NCBI GenBank assembly: GCA_947176065.1
Contig: CAMWPB010000007.1
Coordinates: 1-64,000, forward strand
Origin: an uncultured Lachnospiraceae bacterium
Lineage (GTDB): Bacteria; Bacillota; Clostridia; Lachnospirales; Lachnospiraceae
Reading direction: 5' to 3'
Length of the DNA stretch: 64,000 bases
Each line of letters begins with the position of its first letter. The stretch's first letter is position 1. The position numbers were made by a program, and so were the translations under genes. Below, in pieces: positions 7,807-15,992 of this stretch. The notes below the pieces were generated by a model. It saw nothing but the letters and a program-made list of their open reading frames with translations, did not search any database and was not told the origin of the DNA.

Positions 7807-8726
7807 TTAGAGCACCTCCCTCTTTCGCCAACTTCTGACAGAGGCACGGTATAAATCGTCCTTTTTAATCCCGGACAATCCAGCCGCTTGTGATAACTGC
7901 TGCCATAACCTGTAATATACACTTGATTTCCCCCTCCGCCAGACCCGCATGAACCGCAGGGAACATATTTGGAGCCAGACGCGTTGCGCCTGTCAGACAC
8001 GGACTGCGCAGGCACTGTCTCTATCTTCGGATTTAAATAGGTGCAGTTCCTGTCCAGATGATAAACCGTTCCCTTTTTCGTGATATACACCATGGGGTCT
8101 TCTTCCGTGCCGCCGCTCACCGAACCGGCGGCGTCATATCCCGTCCAGGCCCTGCCGTAGTAGCGCTGCGACAGCGAAAATCCGTCGAATCCCATCAGCC
8201 CCGCAAAAGGCTTGACCCGATAGGATATTTTCAGGTCAATGACATCCTCCGCTCCCATCACGGAGGAGCCGGCAAAAGACAGCCCTCCCGCGCCGCCCTT
8301 CACGCAGGAATTTTCCAGATAGGATCTGCCCACATATTCCACAATCTGTCCTCTGGCGTACCCTTCCGTAAGCACCACGCCGGAAAGTCCATCCGGCAGA
8401 ATATCCCCCACTGTATTCTCATAGGCATATCCCGCGAAGGCCAGTTTATTTCCCACCTGATGCATGGCCGCATTAATCCGGCTCTGCGTCCCTATGATAT
8501 TCACCGCAAAAAGAATATTCAGTACCGCAAACAGGAAAAACGGCAGGGCAAAAGCGGCCTCCAGCGTCATGGACCCTCTCCCGCGGGAGAGGATAAAAGA
8601 TGCCCCTCTTAACAATCGGCGTACAAACAGAAGTATGCGACCACCTTGATATGCCTCAAGATATGCCCGGAGAGAATGTGCTGTCGATTTTTTGAATTTT
8701 AAGTTTCGTGATTGCAAAAAGGGCAT
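7797..8726 (-). CDS. TadE-like pseudopilin with tandem Cys/His metal-binding tail
   Basis: A 309-aa protein with a basic N-terminal region of about 50 residues and a TadE-type segment MTLEAAFALPFFLFAVLNIL at 53-72. An extracytoplasmic region follows, then a C-terminal repeat of two related modules, each of the form VYIT..G..YH....C..L and ending C..CG (about residues 213-262 and 270-309). Similar YH-x-C...CxxC modules occur at the ends of exported Firmicute proteins and look like small zinc-binding units. GGGAGG precedes the start. It is the largest TadE-like protein here and a candidate pilus-tip or surface-exposed component; that role is inference. Confidence 0.75.
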   Translation of the reverse strand: MPFLQSRNLKFKKSTAHSLRAYLEAYQGGRILLFVRRLLRGASFILSRGRGSMTLEAAFALPFFLFAVLNILFAVNIIGTQSRINAAMHQVGNKLAFAGYAYENTVGDILPDGLSGVVLTEGYARGQIVEYVGRSYLENSCVKGGAGGLSFAGSSVMGAEDVIDLKISYRVKPFAGLMGFDGFSLSQRYYGRAWTGYDAAGSVSGGTEEDPMVYITKKGTVYHLDRNCTYLNPKIETVPAQSVSDRRNASGSKYVPCGSCGSGGGGNQVYITGYGSSYHKRLDCPGLKRTIYTVPLSEVGERGRCSKCG

Positions 8727-8744
8727 CTTTTATCACCTCCCGCG

Positions 8745-10178
8745 TTAATAGAATCCATATCTTCTTGTCATTTCGTAAGAATAGCCGAAGCGGCTTGTCA
8801 CCTCCAAATGCGCCTGATAGGCGTCAAAACAGCCGTCCAGCCGGAATCTTGCATTTCCGGGCGTCTGGCGGATATCCATTTCCATGATATCCATTGCCCG
8901 CTCTGTCCGGGTGCCCGCATCCTGCAAAAAAACCATGATCTGCAAATATTCCTTATAGCTCAGTCCGTTTCCCCCGGAATCCTCCGATAGACTTCCCCGT
9001 ACATTTTTCAGGCAGCCTATTCCCGTTTTCCACTCTGCAGCCGTTTTAAAAATGGGCACTCTGCCGCCGCCAAGCAGCGTTTTGATGTCCTGCAGGCTCT
9101 CCACATAAGCCCATGCAAAGAGAATCGTATACTTAACCGGCTCCGCCAGCGCGGGCATAAGTATAACCGCCGTAAGCGCCGTTGCCAAAGCCTGCGCCTC
9201 CGCCACCTTCGTGCTGTCCGAAAGAAGATACAGCATATTTGCCGTCTCCCGCCAGAGCAAAAGTTTTTTGGCCACCTGTTCCAGATTCTGCCAGTCCGTG
9301 TCCCTGCCTGCCAGAATATATTCCATCTGGTATTTTAGAAGCGACTTGTCCATCTCCGCGCCGTAATATCCGCATTTTTCAAACAGATACATTTGAAATA
9401 CCAGCTCGTTCGGCTCTCCGCCTGCCTCTACCGCATCCGCACACAGACCCGTGCCCGCCATCCGGCTGGCGCGGTGGGAAATATAATCTCCTAAATCTAC
9501 TTTTACCACAGAGACCTCTGCAGGATTCTCCAGTACAAGATTCAGCACCCCGCTGCTTCTGGTGGCGTTGACGGAATCCGCCGGATTATTTAGCGGCACT
9601 TCCTCCGTCCCGCCATCCTCCGTCTCCCTTTCCGGCAGACCAATGGCCTCAATCTGCGACTCATACTGCCGGCGCCACGCATCCACATCCTTTGTGTCAA
9701 TTCCGGCTCCCTGCAGCAAACCAATATTTGAAGTGAGCTTATCCAGAACCGCCCCCAGCGGATAATCGTCCATGTAATCGGTAACCTGTCGTTTCAGCAC
9801 TGCGCCGTTTTCATCGGAAGCCACGGAATACTCCGGGATTTCCACCATTCCCATATCCATAGCCAGAAAATCCCTGCCGCCAAACAGACTGCCTTCTTGC
9901 GGACTGCAGTTTTTTTGCGCATAACTCCGCAGATGCGCCTCCGTATTGGCAATTTCAGGATGAGAACCGCCGTAAGAGGTGTCCACGAACAGAAGGTCAT
10001 ACTGTTTCAAAAGCTCCCTGTGGTATTCAGCCAGAACGGAATTCATACCGATATCCGCCACACATTCAAATTTCATGCGGATGGCACTGATCCGTGCCCC
10101 TTCTATCACTGTGAATACAAGGGACAGGATCAATGTGAGGGATAAGGATAGAAATACCGTTATGTATCCCCGCCTCAT
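8745..10178 (-). CDS. DUF5702 domain protein of the Tad operon
   Basis: A 477-aa protein starting MRRGYITVFLSLSLTLILSLVF, a short basic stretch followed by one transmembrane helix, with a long extracytoplasmic part. This N-terminus and length fit DUF5702 proteins encoded in clostridial Tad loci, which resemble TadG/TadE-type membrane components. The start at 10178 overlaps the Flp pilin stop codon (ATGA overlap); the same frame stays open further upstream but lies inside the pilin gene. The middle segment near residue 290-350 is helical and Ala/Leu rich. The molecular role is not known; it is likely part of the pilus assembly complex. Confidence 0.72.
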   Translation of the reverse strand: MRRGYITVFLSLSLTLILSLVFTVIEGARISAIRMKFECVADIGMNSVLAEYHRELLKQYDLLFVDTSYGGSHPEIANTEAHLRSYAQKNCSPQEGSLFGGRDFLAMDMGMVEIPEYSVASDENGAVLKRQVTDYMDDYPLGAVLDKLTSNIGLLQGAGIDTKDVDAWRRQYESQIEAIGLPERETEDGGTEEVPLNNPADSVNATRSSGVLNLVLENPAEVSVVKVDLGDYISHRASRMAGTGLCADAVEAGGEPNELVFQMYLFEKCGYYGAEMDKSLLKYQMEYILAGRDTDWQNLEQVAKKLLLWRETANMLYLLSDSTKVAEAQALATALTAVILMPALAEPVKYTILFAWAYVESLQDIKTLLGGGRVPIFKTAAEWKTGIGCLKNVRGSLSEDSGGNGLSYKEYLQIMVFLQDAGTRTERAMDIMEMDIRQTPGNARFRLDGCFDAYQAHLEVTSRFGYSYEMTRRYGFY

Positions 10179-10375
10179 TCCATTACCGTGTTGCTGTCTT
10201 TGGTAATCTTTTCGAAAACCTTCTCCACCAGCTCGCGAAGCTGTGTCTTGAAGATAATAACCAGACCGATCAGCACCACAATAATCAGAATGATTTCCAC
10301 TGTGCCCATGCCTTCCTCCTCCCGCAGGAAGTCTCCAAACCCTTTGAGCCGTCTGTTTTCTTTTTTCTTTAACAT
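10175..10375 (-). CDS. Flp1-type type IVb pilin
   Basis: A 66-aa protein: basic leader KKKENRRLKGFGDFLREEEG, then MGTVEIILIIVVLIGLVIIF and a short amphipathic C-terminal tail. This is the shape of a Flp/TadA-family pilin. Cleavage after the glycine by an A24 peptidase would leave the mature MGTVE N-terminus with the conserved Glu5. It is the expected main pilus subunit. AAGGAGG lies before the ATG. A 75-bp palindromic element fills the gap between the TadC stop codon and this gene and could protect or boost the pilin message. Confidence 0.88.
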   Translation of the reverse strand: MLKKKENRRLKGFGDFLREEEGMGTVEIILIIVVLIGLVIIFKTQLRELVEKVFEKITKDSNTVME

Positions 10376-10411
10376 ACCTGTTTCCTCCTTTTTGTGTGTA
10401 ATATTTGTAAC

Positions 10412-10486
10412 AGTTCAGCCCGCGCCAATCAGATATGCTCATTCATGCAAGCATGACTCGCCTATCTGCATGTCGATGGCTGAACT
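10412..10486 (-). repeat. Palindromic intercistronic element, copy C (short)
   Basis: A 75-bp element directly after the TadC stop codon. Its ends are inverted copies (AGTTCAGCC at 10412-10420, GGCTGAACT at 10478-10486) and it carries a central CATGCAAGCATG hairpin and CAGATA/TATCTG arms. It belongs with the longer copies at 36225-36387 and 37506-37672: shared ends, the central hairpin, and the GGCGCGGGCTGA border. The ends show a compensatory change (TTC with GAA here, CTC with GAG in the other copies). Confidence 0.65.
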
Positions 10487-11941
10487 TTACAGGGTAAATG
10501 AAAAATAGGCCGGTATCATAATAATTACCATAACCACACAGAGCATCATCATCATCGGCAAAAGCAGTTTTGTCCCCGCCTCCTCTCCCAGCTTTTTCGC
10601 CAGATTTTTCCGCTCCGCAAAGGCGTTATCCGCTTCCTGCCTGAGCATCCGCAAAAGGTCGTTACTGCCCTTTCTGATGTTTTGCGAAAGCAGCGCAGAA
10701 AGCTTCATGTAAGCCTGTACCTGACACCGTTTTCCGAAATGCGCGTAAGCCTCCGTCTCCGACCTGCCGCCCTGCAGTTCATAGCAGGTCATTACGATTT
10801 CCTCATATACATATTTCCTTTTCTCCCCCTTCTCTTTTTTGTAGTCCTCCCCCATCTTTAGAAAGGCGTTTCGGACAGTCATCCCCGCACCCATATAGAG
10901 CGCCAGCTTGTTGACAATCTCAGGATAGGCCAAAAGCAGTTCCCTCTTTCTCGCCTCCAGCTTCTGATCCAACTCCCTGCCCTTTCCCCAGTAGAGCACG
11001 CACGCCGTGAGTATAACCAAAACCAGAAAATAGCCGCTGCTGTCCTCAATGATCTCGCTCCAGATGACAGGCTCCGTACCGATCCGGTCAGGCAGCGCCA
11101 TAACCTCCCCGCTCCTGCTGCTCTCGTCCTGCTCCCGAAGCAGTTCCTCCATCCGTATCCGAAGAGCCTCCTTTGGGGTGTAAACAACCGGATTGATCTG
11201 CACGGGAAGCTGCAGCTCCCGAAACCACTCCTCGTAACGGAATCTGGCCGTCAGGGTAACCACTTCACTGCCTGTAAGCTCCTCATTATGTACCGTACCG
11301 TCCGTATTGATCAGGGAATAAGAACTGCTCTCCCAACTGATCTGAAACGGATAGCCCTCCAGAACCGTAACCAGATCCAAATCCCTGCGCACGTCTTCCA
11401 AACAGGCATTCTCAGAAAGAACCGCCCCCGGAAGAAGCGCTGACGCCTCCGCATAACTCTTTTCCAGCTCTTCCCCAGTGAGCTTGCGCTCCTCCAAAAG
11501 ATAGTCAAAAAGCTCTTCCTGCACGCCCGGAATCTCCGCCTTCAGCCCCACCTCCACGTCCCCCTCCCCATAGGCATTTCTGGGCAGATATCCGCCGTCG
11601 ACCAGCTTCGCCGCACTGTGGGCGCTGAACCATGCCGCCAGACAGAACAGATCCCCCACAAACACCACCATGAGTAAAAGCCTATACAGCGAAAGATAAT
11701 GCTCCCGAATCTGTTTCTCCGCTGCAATTTCCGGCTGCAGCGTTTTTAGCTTGTCTCCAAGCTGCCTTCTATAAATCGCCCTTTTCCAGTTCCCTCTCCC
11801 CCTATTGGTTTTCTTTTGCCGCTCCTGCTGTTTTCGGAAAATGCGAACCGCCATTTTTTGAAACGGATTTCCGCTTTCCCCCAAAGACAGCAGAAACAAG
11901 ATCAGATAGACCGCTAAAATACCCAAATAAACATAAACCAT
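10487..11941 (-). CDS. tadC: TadC-like type II secretion F-domain membrane protein
   Basis: A 484-aa inner-membrane platform protein. It has an N-terminal hydrophobic helix, a second near residue 90, a third near residue 305 (SGYFLVLVILTACVLYWG), and a C-terminal T2SSF domain with a helix at the very end (LLPMMMMLCVVMVIIMIPAYF). The long region between the second and third helices, presumably outside the cell, is larger than in canonical TadC. GGAG lies six nt before the ATG at 11941. It follows TadB and precedes the pilin, the canonical Tad order. It should cooperate with TadB to transmit ATPase motion into pilus polymerisation. Confidence 0.8.
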   Translation of the reverse strand: MVYVYLGILAVYLILFLLSLGESGNPFQKMAVRIFRKQQERQKKTNRGRGNWKRAIYRRQLGDKLKTLQPEIAAEKQIREHYLSLYRLLLMVVFVGDLFCLAAWFSAHSAAKLVDGGYLPRNAYGEGDVEVGLKAEIPGVQEELFDYLLEERKLTGEELEKSYAEASALLPGAVLSENACLEDVRRDLDLVTVLEGYPFQISWESSSYSLINTDGTVHNEELTGSEVVTLTARFRYEEWFRELQLPVQINPVVYTPKEALRIRMEELLREQDESSRSGEVMALPDRIGTEPVIWSEIIEDSSGYFLVLVILTACVLYWGKGRELDQKLEARKRELLLAYPEIVNKLALYMGAGMTVRNAFLKMGEDYKKEKGEKRKYVYEEIVMTCYELQGGRSETEAYAHFGKRCQVQAYMKLSALLSQNIRKGSNDLLRMLRQEADNAFAERKNLAKKLGEEAGTKLLLPMMMMLCVVMVIIMIPAYFSFTL

Positions 11942-12002
11942 CACACACTCCTTTTCCTGCTGCAGTCAGGTCTGCGACGCCGCTGATACCGCAGGCACGT
12001 AT

Positions 12003-12761
12003 TCATACTTCAATTTCCACAATTCTCTTCGAGAGCAGATAAGCCGTGCCGTAAAAGAGCAGGCACACCGTCATCACCATTACGCCTACGAGGTTATGAT
12101 AAAGCACATCGAAAAATCCACGCGAGGTCGTTCCGATATAAAAGATAATCAAAAACGGCACCATATTCATGATTCTCTGCTCCATTTTTCTGGCTCCGAT
12201 CATAAGCTGGATTTCCTTATCCGTCTCGATCTTCTGCTCGATCACCCCGGCTGTCTTTTCCAGAATTTCCGTAAGATTGCCGCCGCTTCTTTTGGCGATC
12301 AGAAAGACGTCCGCAAACTGCATAATATCAGGCAGACAGCTTCTCACCCCAAGATCGTACAGGAGTTTTTCCAGAATCATATTGTTTTCCAGTCCCCGCA
12401 GCATATGCCGCACTTCAAGGCAGATAGGGCTGTCCGCCCCATAAAGCAGCTCCACGTCACGGTAGGATTCCCGCAGTGCGTTTTCTATGGAATATCCGGC
12501 TTTGACATTCGCCGAGAGCGCCAGCACCAGATCCTTAAACTGCAAACTCAGCTCCTGTCTGCGCTTTTTCGCCATATCCTTTTTCTTCTCTCTTATGAAA
12601 AGGATAAAGACAGGAAGAAGTAAAACACAGGCAAGCCACGACCGATAGAAAAAATATCCGATCACCGCCACCAGAAACATACCTTCCAGCGAAGCAAGCG
12701 CCCCCTCCTTCAGAGAAAAATGATATTCAGCATAATCCGGCAGCCTGTAGCTTTTCGACAT
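12003..12761 (-). CDS. tadB: TadB-like type II secretion F-domain membrane protein
   Basis: A 252-aa membrane protein with two early hydrophobic helices (about 28-65) and two late ones (about 190-245) flanking a cytoplasmic T2SSF domain. In that domain VKAGYSIENALRES and KRSGGNLTEILEKTAGVIE match the family core. It is the second half of the TadB/TadC platform. The start at 12761 lies within the last codons of cpaF (35-bp overlap), preceded by GGAGAG inside cpaF, so translation is probably coupled. Normal length for TadB. Confidence 0.87.
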   Translation of the reverse strand: MSKSYRLPDYAEYHFSLKEGALASLEGMFLVAVIGYFFYRSWLACVLLLPVFILFIREKKKDMAKKRRQELSLQFKDLVLALSANVKAGYSIENALRESYRDVELLYGADSPICLEVRHMLRGLENNMILEKLLYDLGVRSCLPDIMQFADVFLIAKRSGGNLTEILEKTAGVIEQKIETDKEIQLMIGARKMEQRIMNMVPFLIIFYIGTTSRGFFDVLYHNLVGVMVMTVCLLFYGTAYLLSKRIVEIEV

Positions 12762-13947
12762 ATGCAAGCTCTCCTTTCTTCTGGAGTGAGCCGAGGATTT
12801 TCCCGCCGCCCGTCTCTCCTTCCTCCTCGAAACGGTAAAGCGGGCTTAACATAATTTCTCCTTTTTCAAAGCCGCACACCTCCACAATTTCCAGCACCTT
12901 TCTTGTTGTGTCACGCAGACGTCCCAGATGGACAATCACGTCAATACCCGAGGCGATCTGCTGTCTGATGGCTTCCAGCGGAATCTCAATCCCCATCAGA
13001 ATCATATTTTCCAGACGGCTTAACATATCCCGCGAACTGTTGGCATGTCCCGTGGACATGGAGCCGTCGTGCCCCGTATTCAGACACTGCATCATATCAA
13101 ATGCTTCTCCGCCGCGCACCTCGCCAACGATGATTCGATCCGGCCTCATACGAAGAGACGTTTTTATTAAGTCCCTTATGGTAATTTCCCGGCATCCTTC
13201 CACGTTGGCGTTTCTCGTCTCCATCCGAACGATATTCCGTATATTCCTAATCTGCAGCTCCGCACTGTCCTCTATCGTTATAATCCGTTCCTCAGCGGGA
13301 ATATAGTTGGACAGTGCATTTAAAAACGTGGTTTTCCCGGAGCCCGTCCCGCCGCTGATAAAGATATTGTATTTTGCCCGCACAAGTCTGCTCAGCCATT
13401 CGCACACTTCCTCCGTGACGGAACCAAACGATACCAGATTTTCCATGGTGATGGGCTGATCGGGAAACCGCCGGATCGTGACGATGGGGCCATTTAGTGC
13501 CACGGGATTCAAAACCACATTGACGCGGGCGCCGTTCTCCAGTCTGGCGTCCACAATCGGCGACGCCTCGTTGACTACTCTGTTACAGTCCGAAACTATC
13601 TGCTGTATCACATTGTGCATCTTCTCCTCGCTGTCAAAGCGAAGCCCGCTCTCCGTCAGTCTGCCGTTCCGTTCGATGAAAATTCTGTCCGGCCCGTTAA
13701 TCATAATCTCCGTAACCTGCGGATCATCCACCAGCTCCTGCAATACGTCCAGCTTGCGGACCGCATGGAAAAGCTCTCTCCTGAGCCTGCCGCGCTCCGA
13801 TAAAGACAAGGGGTTCTCCCTGGCCTCCCGGACTAACATTTCATCTATCAGCTCCCGGATTTCCTCATCGCTGCTCTCCCTTGAATAATCAATGCTCTCC
13901 AGAAGCCTTTCCTTTAAAATTTTCCGTCTCTCCTCTGCGTCACTCAT
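12727..13947 (-). CDS. cpaF: CpaF/TadA family pilus assembly ATPase
   Basis: A 406-aa cytoplasmic secretion ATPase that powers Flp pilus assembly. Visible motifs: Walker A GGTGSGKTTF near residues 199-208, the Asp box ITIEDSAELQ, the Walker B-like RIIVGEVRGGEA, and the His box TGHDGSMSTGHANS. The N-terminal domain (QVTEIMINGPDRIFIERNG) is typical of TadA/CpaF. It overlaps tadZ by 8 bp and tadB by 35 bp. A good ribosome binding site, GAGGAT, precedes the start. Confidence 0.95.
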   Translation of the reverse strand: MSDAEERRKILKERLLESIDYSRESSDEEIRELIDEMLVREARENPLSLSERGRLRRELFHAVRKLDVLQELVDDPQVTEIMINGPDRIFIERNGRLTESGLRFDSEEKMHNVIQQIVSDCNRVVNEASPIVDARLENGARVNVVLNPVALNGPIVTIRRFPDQPITMENLVSFGSVTEEVCEWLSRLVRAKYNIFISGGTGSGKTTFLNALSNYIPAEERIITIEDSAELQIRNIRNIVRMETRNANVEGCREITIRDLIKTSLRMRPDRIIVGEVRGGEAFDMMQCLNTGHDGSMSTGHANSSRDMLSRLENMILMGIEIPLEAIRQQIASGIDVIVHLGRLRDTTRKVLEIVEVCGFEKGEIMLSPLYRFEEEGETGGGKILGSLQKKGELAYVEKLQAAGLC

Positions 13948-14950
13948 AAATATCCTCTTTTATGATAGATTTTACATATCCCGCCAGCTCTCCGTGCGTC
14001 ATCATATCCAGACTATCCGGCAGCTCCTGAAAAATCGGGAAGCGGCATTTTACTGTTTTTTCTGAGATTTCCCCCAATTCTCCCTGCTGCAGCATCCGCT
14101 CGTACTGTCTGAGTTTCGCCTGTGCAAAAGGGTCTTCCCTTGTGATGGTATATATCTTCTGACAGCTTTTTAGCAGATCAAAAAGCCCGTCTATCCCGTC
14201 ATCCAGATCCAGAATCATATATTCGTATTCGCCGATCGCCGCGATATCCCTGCAAAGAGCCAGCCACTGCTCCCCCGGTACCTCTTTGATCCCCAGCGAG
14301 TACTGCATGGGTGGTATATAGTCCAATCCTCCCGCGTTCTGGATAATCGTCGGAAGCCGCAGGGCCAGTTTTTCCCTTGCGCTCTGAAAGTAGTACATGA
14401 CATCAAGCATATCCGTCTGATATTCCCGCCGCAAAAGCTCTCCCAGGCCGGAATACATTTCAAAATTCAGGTACATTGTTTTATGCTCTTTTGCCAGAAG
14501 CTGCCCAAGTGACAGGGCAAAGGATGTCTGTAAACACCTTTTGACCGGGGAATAAATACCTATCATTTTAGCCGCCGTGTCCGTAACCTCAGGGCAGTCC
14601 TTCCATCCGCCGCCGTCCGCAAGCACATTTAGCATTGCCTGTACCACCAGCTCAGGACTCTGGTATTTGCTGATGCAGCGCATATCCTCCTGCACCGCCC
14701 CGTCGTTCTCCTGTAGAATAAACAGCTGCGTTACCTGTTCTCTGATATACGCTTCCTTGAGCAGCCTCCATGCGCTCTCAGCGATGAGAAGAATCTCAAT
14801 CTCCTCCCTGCCCGCAAATTTCTCCAGCTCCTCCACCGCCGTAAACAAATGCAGTGTATAGGGAAGCTTTACCTTTTCCAGAAGATACTCCGCCATGCGG
14901 AAAGCGTAACCCTCCTCCGTATCACAGATTGCCATAATTTTATGTGTCAA
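13940..14950 (-). CDS. TadZ/CpaE-like pilus localisation protein
   Basis: A 336-aa protein with an N-terminal receiver-like domain (KIMAICDTEEGYAFRMAEYLLE... EIEILLIAESAW) and a C-terminal ParA/MinD-like half (KMIGIYSPVKRCLQTSFALSLGQLLAKE... YMILDLDDGIDGLFDLL). In the ATPase half the P-loop lysine-serine pattern is replaced by SPVKRCLQTSF, so nucleotide binding may be altered. TadZ positions the pilus machine at the cell pole in other bacteria. AGGAGG lies 6 nt before a TTG codon at 14950, the best start; a GTG frame start at 14971 has no ribosome binding site. Its first 59 codons are duplicated upstream by a tandem repeat. Confidence 0.78.
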   Translation of the reverse strand: MTHKIMAICDTEEGYAFRMAEYLLEKVKLPYTLHLFTAVEELEKFAGREEIEILLIAESAWRLLKEAYIREQVTQLFILQENDGAVQEDMRCISKYQSPELVVQAMLNVLADGGGWKDCPEVTDTAAKMIGIYSPVKRCLQTSFALSLGQLLAKEHKTMYLNFEMYSGLGELLRREYQTDMLDVMYYFQSAREKLALRLPTIIQNAGGLDYIPPMQYSLGIKEVPGEQWLALCRDIAAIGEYEYMILDLDDGIDGLFDLLKSCQKIYTITREDPFAQAKLRQYERMLQQGELGEISEKTVKCRFPIFQELPDSLDMMTHGELAGYVKSIIKEDIYE

Positions 14951-15074
14951 AATAATCCTCCTATTCTGCACACCGCACTGAACAGAATCGGCACCGCAAA
15001 GTGGATTTTGTTTTTACAGTAGGTGTGATAATCCTGTTTTAAATCCTCGCCGTAGATTCTCCAATGTCCTGTCC
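14773..15074 (-). repeat. 302-bp perfect tandem repeat, unit 1
   Basis: This unit is identical base for base, as far as I can read it, to 15075-15376, and the two units abut exactly. Each holds the last 42 codons of the prepilin peptidase and the first 59 codons of tadZ with its ribosome binding site. The flanking bases differ on both sides, which fixes the borders. Confidence 0.95.
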
Positions 15075-15252
15075 CGCTCTCAGCGATGAGAAGAATCTCA
15101 ATCTCCTCCCTGCCCGCAAATTTCTCCAGCTCCTCCACCGCCGTAAACAAATGCAGTGTATAGGGAAGCTTTACCTTTTCCAGAAGATACTCCGCCATGC
15201 GGAAAGCGTAACCCTCCTCCGTATCACAGATTGCCATAATTTTATGTGTCAA
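14947..15252 (-). CDS. Chimeric small ORF created by the tandem duplication
   Basis: A 101-aa ORF that begins with the first 59 residues of TadZ (TTG start at 15252, with its own AGGAGG copy). It then runs in frame into the last 42 residues of the prepilin peptidase (GTGHWRIYGEDLKQDYHTYC onward), ending at 14947. It exists only because the 302-bp unit is doubled; the unit length is not a multiple of three, so the in-frame join is fortuitous. It keeps the start-stop overlaps that couple peptidase and tadZ translation. It has no expected function; it could act as a spacer cistron or be a transient duplication product. Confidence 0.6.
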   Translation of the reverse strand: MTHKIMAICDTEEGYAFRMAEYLLEKVKLPYTLHLFTAVEELEKFAGREEIEILLIAESGTGHWRIYGEDLKQDYHTYCKNKIHFAVPILFSAVCRIGGLF

Positions 15253-15376
15253 AATAATCCTCCTATTCTGCACACCGCACTGAACAGAATCGGCACCGCA
15301 AAGTGGATTTTGTTTTTACAGTAGGTGTGATAATCCTGTTTTAAATCCTCGCCGTAGATTCTCCAATGTCCTGTCC
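15075..15376 (-). repeat. 302-bp perfect tandem repeat, unit 2
   Basis: Second copy of the unit at 14773-15074. This copy supplies the true 3' end of the upstream prepilin peptidase gene; unit 1 supplies the true 5' end of tadZ. Both parent genes therefore stay intact. Confidence 0.95.
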
Positions 15377-15806
15377 GCCAAACCTCATGCAGGTATGAAA
15401 AAAAGTACCGGAATCTTTCCCTGCCGTTTTTCTCTATGGACAGTTTTAGCAGCGAGAATCCCGCGCCAATCACAAATGCTCCTGCCAGAATGGCCAAAAA
15501 TTCTCCCACTGCCAGAAAGCTCCCGATCATAACAAACAGCTTCACATCGCCCGCCCCAAGTGCGCCTATCATATACAGAGGATACATAAGCAGAAACGCC
15601 AGAAGCGCAGAAACCAGAATATCCGGTAATCCCCGGCCGGACAAGACGCCGCCCGAAATGCCGATTACCATGCCCAAAAGAATAAACCCGTTTGGAATCC
15701 TGTCTGTCTTAAGATCTGCCAAAGCCGAAAGCAATAGCAGGAGAAGCAAAACAGATTGACAGTAAGTCAGTCCAATAAAACCACCTCCACATCCCAAAAT
15801 AACCAT
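15249..15806 (-). CDS. A24 family prepilin peptidase (first gene of Tad operon)
   Basis: A 185-aa membrane aspartyl protease. The catalytic aspartates are in LADLKTDRIPN (about residue 31) and the GxGD motif GALGAGDVK (about residue 89). Four to five hydrophobic helices cover most of it, followed by a basic cytoplasmic tail. It should cleave the leader of the Flp pilin and pseudopilins. It is the promoter-proximal gene of the operon; a consensus promoter is at 15919-15946 with a leader of about 100 nt. Its last 42 codons fall in unit 2 of the 302-bp tandem repeat, so the gene end is duplicated downstream. Confidence 0.88.
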   Translation of the reverse strand: MVILGCGGGFIGLTYCQSVLLLLLLLSALADLKTDRIPNGFILLGMVIGISGGVLSGRGLPDILVSALLAFLLMYPLYMIGALGAGDVKLFVMIGSFLAVGEFLAILAGAFVIGAGFSLLKLSIEKNGRERFRYFFSYLHEVWRTGHWRIYGEDLKQDYHTYCKNKIHFAVPILFSAVCRIGGLF

Positions 15807-15833
15807 TTAATTAATTGACTCAACGAAATAATT

Positions 15834-15845
15834 GGAAGATCTTCC
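15834..15845. repeat. 12-bp perfect palindrome in Tad operon leader
   Basis: GGAAGATCTTCC is perfectly self-complementary and lies about 30 bp upstream of the first Tad gene, inside the transcribed leader. It could be a protein-binding dyad or part of a leader fold. No known riboswitch consensus is recognisable around it. Confidence 0.4.
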
Positions 15846-15918
15846 CGATGCCCTGAAGCGAGAAGCGTGTATTCCGCAGAATGGAATATCACATAGAATT
15901 TCTTGAGTTGTGACTTGA

Positions 15919-15946
15919 ATTATAACACAATAAAATTACTTGTCTA
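15919..15946 (-). promoter_or_regulatory. Promoter of the Tad pilus operon
   Basis: Minus strand TAGACA (15941-15946), 16-bp spacer, TATAAT (15919-15924), in an A/T-rich stretch between the bofA terminator and the first Tad gene. Confidence 0.75.
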
Positions 15947-15957
15947 TAGCTCCGCAG

Positions 15958-15992
15958 GAAAAAAACTAATTTTGTAAATTATTCACAAAATT
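15958..15992 (-). terminator. Terminator of bofA
   Basis: Minus strand AATTTTGT, nine-base loop, ACAAAATT, then AG and a run of seven T. The upstream arm overlaps the last codons and stop of bofA. Confidence 0.7.

Noticed and set aside
15807..15918. Possible c-di-GMP riboswitch in the Tad leader
   Set aside because: The leader is long enough, but none of the conserved GEMM-I or GEMM-II core sequences is present.
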